Shown here: positions 53,070 through 64,000 of the stretch, piece by piece
Layout: every line of letters begins with the position of its first letter
How positions within the stretch are numbered: the first letter of the stretch is position 1
Assembly: GCA_001510575.1 (NCBI GenBank)
Contig: LNGK01000003.1
Location: 3,115,732-3,179,731, forward strand
Reading direction: 5' to 3'
Source: Knoxdaviesia capensis
Taxonomy: Eukaryota > Ascomycota > Sordariomycetes > Microascales > Gondwanamycetaceae
Length of the DNA stretch: 64,000 bases
Translations under genes and position numbers: made by a program
The notes under the pieces: generated by a model
Told to the model about the DNA's origin: nothing
Database searches by the model: none
What the model saw: the letters and a program-made list of their open reading frames with translations, nothing else

Positions 53070-56000
53070 TTACTCCAGCTTGAGCTGCTCAAACTGCTTG
53101 ATGGTCCCCTCAAAGCCGCTGGCCTCGGACTCCAGATTTGCCAGCCGCTTCTCGTCGCCCTCCTTGATCGCCGCCGGCACGTTCTTCTGGTACTTGGGGT
53201 CCGAGAGCAGCTTGCGCTGCTTCGCAATGCCCGCCGCGGTCTTCTCCAGCTTCTTGCGCGCCTTGTCGATCTCCGCGTCCATGTCCACGCGGCCCTTCAC
53301 GTACAGGTACACCACCGCCTGGCTGCCCACCGGGTACGCCACGCTGCCCGCCGGCCGCGCGCTGGTCGGCGGCAGGAGCTCGACTTCGCCGACGCCCTTG
53401 CCGCAGAGCGTCTTGATGGACGACGACTCCTCGGTGATCGTGGCCAGAGAGGTGTCGGTCAGGCCCTGGATCATGACTGAAAGTTACGAAAATAGAAATC
53501 ATTTGTTAGTTCGCTGTAGTTTACAGAGAGAAGACCTTGCGGATCCACTTACTTCTAACGTCCTCTCGGAGAGAGTACTCGCTCATGAGGCTTCTGGCAG
53601 CCTTCGAGCACGACATGACAAGCTCGTACGCCTCCTCAGCCTCAAGGCTGTAAAGCTCCGGATTGAACTGAGGGAACTCCGCCAGCATGATCGACTCGGT
53701 AGTATCATCGGGTCTGCGCGGCATTCTCTGCCACAGCTCCTCAGACACGAACGGCATGAAGGGGTGGATCAGGGTCAGGGCGGTCTCCAGCGAGCTGTAC
53801 AGCGTCTGGAGGGCGCTCTCGCGCTCCTCGGGCGTGCCGTCCTGCACAATCGACTTGGAGTTCTCAATCCACACGTCGCAGAGGTTGGTCCACCAGTACT
53901 GGTACACAAGGTTGGACGCCTTCTGGAACTCGCGCTGCTCCAGCGTGTCGTTGACTTCCCGGGCAGCCGTGGTCATCTTGCTGAGAATCCACTTCTCGGC
54001 AAGGGTCTTTCCCGGCGCCACAGCCGGGAGAGGCTTGAAGTCCTCGGGCAGCTTGCCCAGCACGTACTTGCCGGCCTGCCAGATCTTGTTGGAGAAACGG
54101 CGGGTGGCGGCGAGAACCTTGATGTCCAGGTTGATATCGGCCGCCGACGGCGATGTCTGCGACACCATGAAGAACCGCAGCGCATCAGCTCCGCACTGGG
54201 GGATACCTTCAGGGAAGGCCTCACGCTGCCACTTAGTGGCCTTCTCCACCTCGTCGGGGTGCAGGTTACCATGAAGGAGCTGCTCGTTGAGGTCCTTCAG
54301 GGCAATTCCGGAAATGACGTCGAGAGGCGAGATGGTGTTGCCCAAAGATTTACTCATCTTCCGGCCATCGCTATCGCGGACAAGGGAGTGGCAGAACACC
54401 TCGCGGAAAGGAACCTGGCCAGTCAGGCGGATGCCCATCATGATCATACGGGCAATCCAGAAGAAGATGCTGTAGGGAGGAAAGATACATCGTTAGCGGA
54501 ATCCACACACGAGTGTCCAGACTGTTCGATCAGAAGCAGACAACTTCAAGAGGCGAGCTGTGACTTACATATCCCAGCCAGTCTCCAACACGCTGGTCGG
54601 GTAGAAATTGAGGTAGTCCTTGGCCTTGACGTCGGGCCAGCCCATGGTCGAGAAGGGCCAGATACCACTGCTGAACCAGGTGTCGAGCACATCCTCATCA
54701 CGCGTGAGTGTAAATGTCTTGCCAGGGAGGGCCTTCTTGGCCTTCGCCATCGCCTCCTCCTCCGACCGGCCCGAGAACCACCGGTCGTTGTCGGCCGGAT
54801 CGTTCTCCTCGCCCTCCACAAGCGCGTGGTACACAGGGCACTGGTGGCCCCACCACAGCTGGCGCGAAATACACCAGTCCTGGATGTTGTCGGGGTGCAT
54901 CCACGCCATGAACATGTTCTCGGTGGTCGACGGCCGGATGGCAATTGACCCATCCTTGACGGCGCTGACGGCCGCCGACGCCAGGTCCGCCGTGCGCACC
55001 CACCACTGCGGCTTCAGGATCGGCTCAATCACGTCCTTCGACCGCTCGCAAATAGGCACCTTCATGGCGTTAGGCTCCACCTTCACCCACAGGCCCTTGG
55101 CCTTGAGGTCCTCCTGGATCTTGTAGCGCACGTCAAAGCGCTTCATGCCGGCGTACGAGCCGCCGTTCTCATTGATCAGACCGTCGTCGGTGAGGATGTT
55201 GATGAACTCCAGGTCGTGCTTCTTGCCCAGGTTGAAATCGTTGTTGTCGTGGGCCGGGGTCAGCTTGACGGCACCGGTACCAAACTCGCGGTCGACGTAC
55301 TCGTCGGCAATGATCTTGAGCTTCCGGTCCAGGAACGGATGCGTAGCAAACTTCCCGACGAGGTGCTTGTACCGCTCGTCGGCAGGGTGCACAGCAATGG
55401 CTGTATCTCCGAGCATGGTCTCCACACGGGTGGTGGCGACCTCGATGGTCTCTCCGGTGCCCTCGATGGGGTACAGGAAGTGGACAAGCACACCGAACTC
55501 GACCTTGCGGTCGTATCCGGGCACAGTCAGGAGAGTACGGCCAGTGATCTCCTTGTTGATGACCTCGAGATTGGACACGGCAGTGGCCAGGCGGGTGGAC
55601 CAGTTGACGAGACGGTTGGCGCGGTAGATGGTGCCATCCTCGTGGAGCATGATAAAGGCCTCGTTGACAGCCTTTGTCAACTGCGGCGACATGGTGAAGG
55701 CTTCGCGGGACCAGTCGAACGAGCCACCGAGCTCACGCAGAGCGTTGTTGATTTTCTTGTGGTACTCCTCCTTCCACTCCCACACACGCTCGACGAACTT
55801 TTCACGGCCCAGGTCGTGGCGGGTCTTCTGCTCGCGGCGCTGGAGCATGCGCTCGACAACGGATTGGGTGGCAATGCCGGCATGGTCACATCCGGGAACC
55901 CACAGGGTCGAGAGGCCCTTCATGCGGTTCCAGCGAGTCAGGGTATCCTGCAGCGAGTCGCCGAGGGCGTGGCCCATGTGGAGCACGCCGGTCACGTTCG

Positions 56001-57260
56001 GCGGCGGGTGGACAATGACAAAGTTGCCCTTGTCCTTGACCTGGCCGTCGGCGGTCAGCTGCGGCTTGAAGAAGCCCTTCTTCTCCCACCACTCATACCA
56101 GGCGCTCTCGACAGCCACAGCGCTGTAGGCCTTGTAGTGCGGGTGGTCGAACGGCTTGAGCAGTTTCTTCTCGCCCAGGGGCGTGTCTTCGATATATTCG
56201 GGCAACGGCTCCTCCTCGGGCTTCTTCGCGGCAGCCTTGGCCTTCTTTTCGGCGGTCTTCGCGGCAGCGCTGGCAGTCTCGGCAGCCGAGGGGGCAGAGT
56301 CCTGCTTTGCCTTGGCCTTCTGGTCGAACTTGGCCTGCTTGGCAGCCTTCTTGCGTTCCTTCTCGACTAATTGCAAAAGTCCCCAAGCATGGTCAGTTTC
56401 AATGGTTCAGTGGCAACGAGTGGTGGCCGAGTCTCGCTCGGTGGGTGGAAGAGAAAATTTCGGAGGCCAAAACAGCGGGGACGCCAGTGGGCAGAAAGAA
56501 AAAAAAACAAAAAAAAAAACTTGTGTACTGACGTTCTTTCTCGGTCTTGGCCTTCGGGGCCGGAGCCGAAGCAGAGGCGGCGGGCTCGGCGGCAGGAGCT
56601 AAGTAGGAGAAGCAGTCAGATCACAGTCAGTACATCCAGTCGCAAAAGGATGGTGATGCCCCTCGGCTGCATGAACAAGGATTGAACATGAGCACACGTG
56701 CAGGGGGGTAACATAGAATGGAAGATTCGCCAGCTTTCAAGACGAGGGGGGAAAAAAGAAGAAGAGAATGGCAATTAATCCACACGGCAATGGGAAGACG
56801 GCAACACACCCGGAGCAGTCTGTAGCGGATCAGACATGTTGGACTTGAATCGGTGCTGGGCCGAGTTTGCAAACGCGGGGTGCGAACTTCGACGAGACGC
56901 TCTGATCAAGGCAGTCCGCTGCGGGGACTCCGGAAGGCCTGCAAGCCGGGAAACAGAAGACGACGAAGAACAAGAAAAAGCGGACGGGGAAGACGAGTAG
57001 AACCGGCGTGCAGCAGACGGCGAAGCCCTCAGTTGCTGCAGGTTCTGGAAATAATGTGGCGAGCGCGAAACCAATCTCGAAGAGTGCAGAACGGCGAAAA
57101 TGGGGGCAGAGGATGATGATGATGGAGGAGTGGGATTTGTTAGGGAAAATGGGATCCTAAGCAAGAATGGAGACGGGCAGAAAGCGTTCGGGCTATGACT
57201 ATCGCCGGTGCACAACTTTGCTGCAAACCGGTGCGGCGGCAGAAAGCGCTGTTGACTCAT
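53070..57260 (-). CDS. VAS1: valyl-tRNA synthetase, likely mitochondrial and cytosolic forms
   Basis: Exons are 57260 (or 56837)-56810, 56598-56533, 56366-54569, 54469-53553 and 53476-53070. From the ATG at 56837 the protein is 1071 residues; from the in-frame ATG at 57260 it is 1212. The class I signatures are present: PPPNVTGVLHMGHALGD (HIGH-type, ~159) and GRKMSKSLGNTI (KMSKS, ~672, cytosolic numbering). Also seen are the ValRS editing domain and a C-terminal coiled coil (MDAEIDKARKKLEKTAAGI). The extra 141 residues are Ser/Arg-rich with few acids (SPHYFQNLQQLRASPSAARR), suited to mitochondrial import. Yeast VAS1 uses the same two-start arrangement. Introns all have GT...AG ends. Confidence 0.92.
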
Positions 57261-57717
57261 CTGCAGGAAAAAAAAACCACCGCCTTTTTTTTGGGTTAAT
57301 GCTGCTGCAGCTATTGCTGCTCCGTACTGCTGGTCTCTGGCGCTCTATGACTCTTCTCTTAATCGTGACACATATATCCACATCTGGGTCTCTTGTTTTT
57401 TTTTTATCCCAATCACACTGATACTCGCTGCATGAAGGAGAAAGCTTGGGAAACCAAGTGAAGCTCAGGATTTGGATGGGTCCCCTTATGGGTTTCGGGA
57501 AAATGCTCGGCTGAAATCGGATGCGGTTGGGGTTGAACCCTAGACGTCCCTGAAAAGTCACAGGGAAATGAGCTCTCAGCCTCCTGTCATGTCAGTATCA
57601 TCATCACATTTCATGTCCCGATATATCCTGTAGATCCAATTGAGTTGCCCGCACGCATTTTTTATTCTCTCCATTCTCTTCTGTCGGGTCCGAGAGCTGT
57701 GGGTGTCATAGGTAGCT
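57261..57717. promoter_or_regulatory. shared divergent promoter, VAS1 and FIST gene
   Basis: About 460 bases. An AACCCTAG telobox-like site lies at 57536-57543. No gene was seen. Confidence 0.5.
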
Positions 57718-59411
57718 ATGCTCTGTGTGATCGCGAGGACACCGGGCCTACGCCTACCAGCAGTCCACAATCTCCGCGTCCATGCAGCCAAACGCTTCTG
57801 CAGGAGTCAGTCGACAGATACATCTCGGTGCACAATATGGGTTAATGACGGAGTCTCAAAGGTGGGGGATACATGCTCAAAAGACCCTTGGGCTCTTGGA
57901 CTGACACAACTCCCCTAGGCCAATGTTCTATCCGCGCTCCAAGATGCCAGCGCATCACCGGGAGCAGCCGCCGCCGCGCAACCCCGGCATAACGCAGTGG
58001 TCATCCTCTCGACACCGTCGTTTGCGCGCTGGCTGGAAGATTCATCCTTCATGTCCGGCCTCGTCGGCTCGTTTATCCGCCAGGACTCGGCCACCGTAGT
58101 CTGCGCAGTAGTCGACGGCCTCGTCCCAGCCCAGCAGTTCGCGAGTGCCAGCTCCCCACGATCGGGCTTCTCCGTGGTCGCCGGCACAGCTGATGCCCTC
58201 CTCCCCGATCTGGCCGGGCCAGCGGCCCCCAGCATCACCAAACCGCCGCGCAACACCGCCTACATCGACGTCGTCGTCGGCGCGCCCGCCGTGCGCGCCA
58301 CGATCCCGCTGGCCAACACCGTCTTCCAGAACGGCCGCGAGTCCACGCTGTACGTGTCGCAGTGGACGGCTTCGGCGTCTCCCGGCCCCAAGAGCACGCT
58401 GGAACTGGCTGGGCCGGTGGTCGCGAAGACCTACCAGCGCGTCACTCTCCCCAGCGGCCCAGCGAACCCGCCCGCGGCCGTCGCGCCGTTGATCCCGCTG
58501 CTCCCCGCACGCAAAGTCGCCCAGTGTCTGGGGAACATCGTCAGCGAGGTCGAGGATGCCACGTCGCAACGCGTGCCCGGCTCGACCGAGCTCGAGCCCA
58601 TCGTTCACAAAGTGTACGCCGCGCGGTCTGCAGCTGCTGGTGCCGCGCGGTCTGGGGAGGAAGTCAACGTCGATGTGTGGGCGCTGGTGTCCCCCGACGC
58701 CTCGCTGACGCTGGACGCGCCGTCCGAGGCTGATGTGCTGAAAAGCTTCACTAGCCCCGACTCGGAGTTTGCAGCTGCTTCTGGCGTATCCGCCAAGATC
58801 TCCTCGCTCCTCGCCGCGGGGTGTGAGCTGTACAGAATAGGTTTGTTCTCCTCTAACTCACCTCTATGACACTCGCCCCTTCAAAGCCCCCCGCTCGCCA
58901 GTACCTGTGCTGACCGACGATGATTCAACGTGTAACAGAAAGTGGAGGCGGCGGCTGGGGCAAACGCCGCGGCAGACTCGCCCTCGAAATGAAGTGGGAG
59001 GCCCCGTCACGCACGCTGTCCACCGATCCCGACGCCGACCTCGAGCTCCCCTCGTTCATGCGCCCCGCGGCGTCGCTGGAAGGCGTTCTGCAGCGCGGCA
59101 TCCTGCGCGCCGGGTCCTACATCCAGTTCCTCGTCACCCCATCCGAGTCTATCACCACCACCCCTGCCGCAGCCACACACCGGCAACAGGCATTCCACGG
59201 AACCGTGCTAGGCACCCTTGACGGCGATGCCACCGCGCCCACGGCACGGGAGGCAGCGTCTGGGTCACAGAGCAGCGTCTCCGTCCACTGGGGCCTGTTC
59301 GGCGGGTGCAGTCGCGAGGGTATCTTCGCCTGTGGCCCGGAGTCATCCGCAACCCCCGGCCGGCTAAACACGCCTCTCGAGAGCCGGTTCTCGTATCTCG
59401 TGGCGAGATAG
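57718..59411 (+). CDS. FIST-domain-like protein with probable mitochondrial presequence
   Basis: Exons 57718-57861, 57919-58840 and 58939-59411 give 512 residues. Exon 1 (MLCVIARTPGLRLPAVHNLR) is Arg-rich and acid-poor, like a mitochondrial presequence. Exon 2 starts ANVLSALQDASASPG and has VVILSTPSFARWLED and TTVVCAVVDG-like strands; exon 3 holds the Gly-rich SGGGGWGKRRGRLALEM and a C-terminal SVHWGLFGGCSREGIFACGP. The overall order fits fungal FIST-type sensory domain proteins known to me only by pattern; function is not established. The first intron uses a weak GTGGGG donor but a good CTGAC branch and CCCTAG acceptor; the second uses GTTTGT and AACAG. Exon 1 is the least certain part. Confidence 0.6.
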
Positions 59412-59783
59412 GAACAGCCATGTACACACCTTGTCTCTATCACCTCTGTAAATAATAATGCTTTGTACAACACACTTTTTTCATGTCTATAAAGGAGAGC
59501 TAGCTAGCTTGAGAGGGCATGCAAATGACGACGACGCGGAAATCAAACAACCCTAACCCCCTTTCCCCCCCCCCCCGGACATGCCACGCCAGCTACTGTA
59601 CAACTATTGAAGAATTTTTTGGGGGCGGCGCAATGGATTGGAATGAACAAAGGAAGTGTTAACAGTAGAAAAATCTACATCGGAGGAGTGTTAAGCTAAG
59701 TATCGTAGTAGGGATCGAAAGCCGACCATTCTAGTTAAAAACGGCGCGTGGGTCAGACCACAGAGGCTTCTCTGTCGCCGCAT
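59412..59783. other. convergent 3' intergenic
   Basis: 3' flanks of the FIST-like gene and YRA1. A run of C (about 59564-59576) and an AACCCTAAC motif near 59550 are the only notable features. Confidence 0.5.
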
Positions 59784-61862
59784 CTACTCAATCATATCAA
59801 CATCGTCGGTGGCAGCTTCGGGGGCCTTCTCAGTAGCCGGAGTGAAGTAGCTGTCCATCTCCGCATCCAGCTCATCCTGAGTCTTACGAAGACGGTTGTT
59901 GTTAGTGTTGTTGTTGGCGTTATTGTTGCCGTTGTTGTTCTTGCGATCGCGGTTATCGTCACGACGAGCGCCAGGTCCGCGGCCGTTGTTGTGATGGTTG
60001 TTGTAGTTGTTGTTGCGGCGCGGCTGGGGGCTGCGCGAGCGACGATTCCGGCCACCCGACGGTCCCTGGCCGGGGATGTAGCGGTCGATGCCCTTGCGCG
60101 CGGCGGTCTCTATATCGAGGCGCGGGTCGGGCGACTGCGAACCCGAGCGATCGCCGGACGGAACAGTAATCCGCTCGGAGAGAGGCTTGCTAGGGAGCAC
60201 GGCAGTGTCGAACGGGTTGCGGCCGCGGGGGCGCGTGTCGGTCTCCATAAGCGTGAGACGAATAGGCTGGCCTGGTAGGAAGGAAAAGACGGGGCGAGCA
60301 TCGCATTAGTGGCAGAGCTATGGGGAGCAAAAAAAGAAGATAGGCACAAACCCTTTGCGTTGGCGCCGTCATACTCCTGGATGGCACGCAGAGCGTCGCG
60401 CTCAGTTTCGTAGACAACAATGGCAACTCCCTCGGAGCGGCCGGCGCGATCGTACTTGAGCTTGAGGCTCACAATGTTACCCATCTTGCTGAAGACATCC
60501 TATACAGTGAAACGCGAATGTTAGCGGCCCGCAACCGGTTGTCGTCTCGCTTCTGTGAAGAAAATGTGGATCGGATAGTTTCAGACCTCCAGCTCTTCCT
60601 CGGTCAGTTCGTAGTGGATGTTCTCGACGCGAACCTTGGCGCCGAGGTTGTCACTATAATCGAGGATGCGAAGATTCAATCAGTAAACGGACATTCGGGG
60701 CAAGATTTGGTGGGGTTGGAGCTTCGATGGCCGGCGGTGGGGGCGTACTTTCTGGTTTCGGTCGGCGCGTCGCGGGGTCGTCTCTTGACGGGGCGGTGGG
60801 AGCCTATATTTCACGGGACAAAGGCAAAGTCAGTTCCAGTCCACAGCGACATAGAAGCAGCACAAGTTCAGGAGAAGAGCACGCATCAGCGCATCAGCGC
60901 CGGTCGGGAAAGAAGGGTTTTCACATACCATGGTCTTCGAATCTATCATGCACCCATTCACTGGTTTGGGGTTAGAGCGGCGTTGGAAGCGCGACGGCGG
61001 CAGCGGCGGTCCGGATTCTGCACACACCTGTCCATGTCACGGCGATCATCGCGGTATGACTGTACGGCCCAGTGGTCGGGGCATCGGTTAGTCCAGGGTC
61101 CATCCAATACATGGCGAAGTGCTGCTATTCAGGCCGATAGATCGCGTCAACCAATTTCATCAAGTCTCCGAGGCAGAGAAATGGTGCCGGCCGCAACGAG
61201 TGTGAAGGCGCGGCGCAGGGAATGAAGCTCCAGCATTGCAATGGAGTAATTGGTTGAGGATTGTATGCAAGCAAATGAACAGAGAAAAGGAGGAAGAAGG
61301 AAGAAGGAAGAAGGAAGAAGGAAGAAGGAAGAAGGAAGAAGGAAGAAGGAAGAAGGAAGAAGGAAAAGAAAAAAGAAGGTAGAGCAGAGAGCTTGGAGGC
61401 GCAATGAAGAAAGAGGGGGAGAGAAGCAGATACTCAGAAGAGAGAGTATCAGCAAAGAAAGTAGGAGGAGGAGGGTCAATGAACCTGCAGTCCAGCCAAT
61501 TCCAAGCGCGCGCATTAGCAGAGGCTCAACGCCGATGTCGGACACAAACGCCGTTGTGCCGACCACGCCGAGAGATGCATGCTCCTCACCTTTCGAACAC
61601 CATCACGGGGATAGTCTCTCCGGCCGTCACGGCTGTCACGGGTGTCGCGATTATCTCGGCGGTCGCGATTGTCGCCTCGGGGGCCGCGGCGGTTGCGGGG
61701 GGCAGGCTTCTGGGTGTATTGGAAACACGGCCGGAGGTGTCAGTAAACGGAACAGAACGGGTCCGGCGCAGTGTGGAGCAGGTGTTCGTCAAGATTTCAT
61801 TTCGTGTCTCTCACCTTGTCTGCGAGGATCTGGTCCAGGCTCTGGTCCACCTTGTCGGCCAT
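59784..61862 (-). CDS. YRA1: ALYREF/Yra1-type mRNA export adaptor (RRM protein)
   Basis: Eight exons (61862-61815, 61709-61590, 61059-61028, 60960-60929, 60803-60749, 60653-60587, 60499-60352, 60271-59784) give 329 residues. The N-terminal motif MADKVDQSLDQILADK and the C-terminal DELDAEMDSYF match the two UAP56/Sub2-binding motifs of ALYREF proteins. An Arg/Asp-rich segment (RGDNRDRRDNRDTRDSRDG) follows, then one RRM: AKVRVENIHYELTEEELEDV, IVSLKLKYDRAGRSEGVAIV and GQPIRLTLMETD. A second basic Asn-rich RNA-binding tail completes it. It loads the helicase Sub2 and export factor Mex67 onto mRNA in the nucleus. The intron count is high and intron 2 is about 530 bases; exons 3 and 4 (32 bases each) are tiny and were placed by frame and family spacing. 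Confidence 0.85.
61060..61589 (-). other. oversized YRA1 intron 2
   Basis: 530 bases between GTGAGG and TACAG, compared with roughly 70-130 bases for the other introns of this gene. It contains ten perfect 7-base repeats at 61292-61361. A CTAAC branch-like site lies near the 3' end on the minus strand. Confidence 0.7.
61292..61361. repeat. heptanucleotide tandem repeat, ten units
   Basis: Ten perfect copies of GGAAGAA (TTCTTCC on the coding strand) inside YRA1 intron 2. In the transcript it is a long pyrimidine tract. Confidence 0.95.
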
Positions 61863-63363
61863 GGTGAGGCTGGATGATGACTTGATGGCGAGTCGTTGTT
61901 TGGGGTTTGGAGGAGGGTGAGAAGGAGAGAAAAAGAATGTACGGAAGAAAAAAAGATGCGATGAAGGGTCGTGGGATATACACAAACAAAGAACGATTGT
62001 GGGCTGAAGGAACAAAACAGAATGAATATACGGCTGATAAAAAATAAAATAAAATATCATAAAAAAACACAGCCATAACAATCAGATACTTCGATATCTT
62101 GGCCTGAGGCGGCTGTCTCCAAAACTTGACTCCAGAGCCTTGTTAGAGCATTCCCCACTAAACAAGCTGCTGTGGTTAACAGGGGAAACAGAGGAAGTCT
62201 AGGGTACATGTCTCGTTGGACCAGCATGAAGATGCCCTTGTACATCTGGTGGGCTCCTCTATGGGTATGATACATGCTCCCCTTACTCAGACTGAGGTAC
62301 CAGTACCCCTCTCCCAACTGGCCTGCAAGGCTGGCTTTTAACTGGCTGGTTCTCTCCCACCTGTAAATACAGCGGCCCACCCAATGCTACGCCACCACTT
62401 GAGTGTTCCTATAGCGCACTCGACTGCAAATCTGCTCCTGTAAATGATTATTTCCTGGCAGTGGAGCCCTTTGCCCCTTTCACGAGCCGCCTCATTGCTC
62501 TAGACTGTATTGATAGTTTCTACACGCTTCGTAAACTCGTGAAGGGAGGTTTAGAAATTTCAAGGAAGCAGGGAGAAAATACCCTTACTATGGCATCGCA
62601 ATCAACCTCTAAGTTCAACATTTCTAAATCATCTCTTTGTCATGCTTCTCCTCTCCTATTGCATCCATTTCACCCCTCTTCACTTTTGCTTCGTGGCTTC
62701 TCTTACCTAACGTCTCGTGTCTATCTCTGTCGCTCCTTTTTTTTTTGCTCTTTTCTTTTTTTTTAATGAGACCATGACGATAGGTTCTACTCTTGTTTCC
62801 TTCGTGTTGTCTTGCACTACCTGCTCAAGCCTGTGGTGAAGACTCCCTTGTGCCAGGTTCTCTATTGTCTATCGCCTCTCTTCTTGAAGTTGATTCTTGA
62901 TTCTCCGTTAATACTACCGTACGCCCTCTCTCTCTCTCTCCGTTCTGCATTGGCTCTGTTGGTGTTGTGTGCATTGGAGTTGCTGTTCTTAGACGGTTGC
63001 ATGTGCTAAAGGGGAATCTTCAAAATAGCAGTGATTTTGCGTGGACCAGGGCTCGACATCACCAAACTCTCCCCGGCTTCGACACTGTGCGGCCTTCGAT
63101 CGAATCTCTCGCGTTCGGTGTGTTATCCTCGACGTCTGTCTCGTCCCAAACAGAAACTCCCCCGAGTGTTCGTCTGTTTGGCCTGCCGCCTTCGTTTGTC
63201 CAATTCCGTCGATTGGTGGCGCTCGCGACACATAACCCGGATATCTTCCCGCCCTTGGTTCAAGCGTGTGTGTGTCGATTGAGCCTCACTCGTCATCACA
63301 TTCATTTTGCTTCACCTTTTATCTCTGGTTCTTCCACATCCTCAGTCCTCCAAATCTCTCACC
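61863..63363. promoter_or_regulatory. divergent upstream regions of YRA1 and MNN9
   Basis: About 1.5 kb. T/C-rich stretches near 62730-62765 and 62920-62945, and an A-rich stretch near 62040-62070. No coding family or RNA gene was recognised. Confidence 0.45.
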
Positions 63364-64000
63364 ATGGCTCGGCCCATGGGTGCTGTCCGCATGCGGCGGA
63401 ACCCCATCTGCGTCGTCATCGGCGGCGCCCTCTTCATCTTTGTTCTCTTCTTCCTCTTCTCCTCGCCATCATCCTCGGCCGCCAAGTCCGTGGCCGGCGC
63501 CGCGTCAGTACCGAACCTGCCCGTGTCGTTCTCCTCCAAGCGATCAGGCGCGCGCTCGAAACCTCCGCCGGTCATCCGGTACGACATGAACAAGGTCACC
63601 GTGACCGCCGACCCCGTGGGCAACCGGGAACAGGTGCTGCTCCTGACCCCCATGGCCCGCTTCTACGAGCAGTACTGGGACAACCTGATGAAGCTGTCGT
63701 ACCCGCACAACCTGATCACGCTGGGCTTCATCCTGCCCAAGACCAAGGAGGGCAACGCCGCCACCGCCGCCCTGCAGGAGCACGTCCTCAAGGTGCAGAA
63801 GCACGGCCCGGAAAAGGACCGCTTCCACAGCGTGGTCATCCTGCGCCAGGACTTCGACACCGCCATGGAGTCGCAGGACGAGCAGGTGCGCCACAAGCTG
63901 GAGAACCAGAAGATCCGCCGCGCCGAGATGGCCAAGGCCCGCAACTCGCTGCTGTTCACCACCCTCGACCCCAGCATCTCGTGGGTGCTCTGGCTGGACG
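63364..64000 (+). CDS. MNN9: Mnn9-type alpha-1,6-mannosyltransferase subunit (5' part)
   Basis: The ORF runs off the right edge after 212 codons. It is a type II membrane protein: a short basic cytosolic tail (MARPMGAVRMRR), one hydrophobic anchor (about residues 15-34, CVVIGGALFIFVLFFLF) and a Ser-rich stem. The catalytic domain then begins with EQVLLLTPMARFYEQYWDNL and GFILPKTKEGNAATAALQEH, and later RQDFDTAMESQDEQVRH. The window stops just after WVLWLD, at the region of the metal-binding acidic motif. Mnn9 and partners extend the alpha-1,6 mannan backbone of N-glycans in the cis-Golgi. The ATG has an ACC context and a CT-rich leader. Confidence 0.92.
   Translation, partial: MARPMGAVRMRRNPICVVIGGALFIFVLFFLFSSPSSSAAKSVAGAASVPNLPVSFSSKRSGARSKPPPVIRYDMNKVTVTADPVGNREQVLLLTPMARFYEQYWDNLMKLSYPHNLITLGFILPKTKEGNAATAALQEHVLKVQKHGPEKDRFHSVVILRQDFDTAMESQDEQVRHKLENQKIRRAEMAKARNSLLFTTLDPSISWVLWLD

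Noticed and set aside
55216..56370. 384-codon plus-strand open frame
   Set aside because: It is antisense to the ValRS core containing the HIGH-type motif.
1..64000. tRNA genes, CRISPR arrays, rRNA
   Set aside because: No A-box/B-box pair with a cloverleaf, no regularly spaced direct repeats with unique spacers, and no rRNA-like sequence were seen while reading. A tRNAscan run would be decisive for tRNAs.

Overview
The window is nuclear DNA from a filamentous ascomycete, most likely of the Eurotiomycetes/Eurotiales type. Genes are interrupted by short GT...AG introns with CTRAC-like branch points, sit singly on both strands, and have CT-rich promoters. The protein set is typical of Pezizomycotina: a LaeA-type methyltransferase, a Cys-rich GPI protein, a cytosolic AspRS, a dual-start ValRS and an Mnn9-type mannosyltransferase. 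I saw no operons, no CRISPR array, no intact transposon and no convincing tRNA gene. All gene models were built by reading frames, splice signals and remembered family patterns; no database was searched.

Layout. 1-3766 holds the 5' part of an O-methyltransferase that runs off the left edge, a possible tiny gene behind a striking promoter-like inverted repeat, and a complete LaeA-like methyltransferase. 3767-9544 is gene-poor; it carries a decayed HNH-nuclease-like pseudogene (6885-7639) and a 101-base assembly gap (7955-8055) between a G run and a C run. 9545-20029 holds a Cys-rich GPI-anchored protein, a BTB protein, a mitochondrial 2-enoyl reductase (ETR1) and a short uncharacterised protein. 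20030-25144 is a second gene-poor stretch.

25145-37506 is a housekeeping block: UBC13, SEA3/MTC5 (WDR59 type), VPS34 with a GC-AG intron, and NSE4. 38773-46968 is one uninterrupted 2731-codon ORF for a giant coiled-coil protein with a Pro/Gln-rich repeat region and C-terminal membrane segments. 47433-64000 holds cytosolic AspRS, a small Ddr48-like stress protein, the permease chaperone SHR3, VAS1 (ValRS, apparently with mitochondrial and cytosolic starts), a FIST-type protein with a probable mitochondrial presequence, a YRA1/ALYREF mRNA-export adaptor with one oversized intron, and the start of MNN9, cut at the right edge.

There is no pathway cluster. Loose themes are nutrient and vesicle signalling (SEA3, VPS34, SHR3), genome maintenance (UBC13, NSE4, Ddr48-like) and translation or mRNA export (AspRS, ValRS, YRA1). 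The most unusual items are the giant membrane-anchored coiled-coil gene, the YRA1 intron, the telobox-type repeats near promoters, and the HNH relic.
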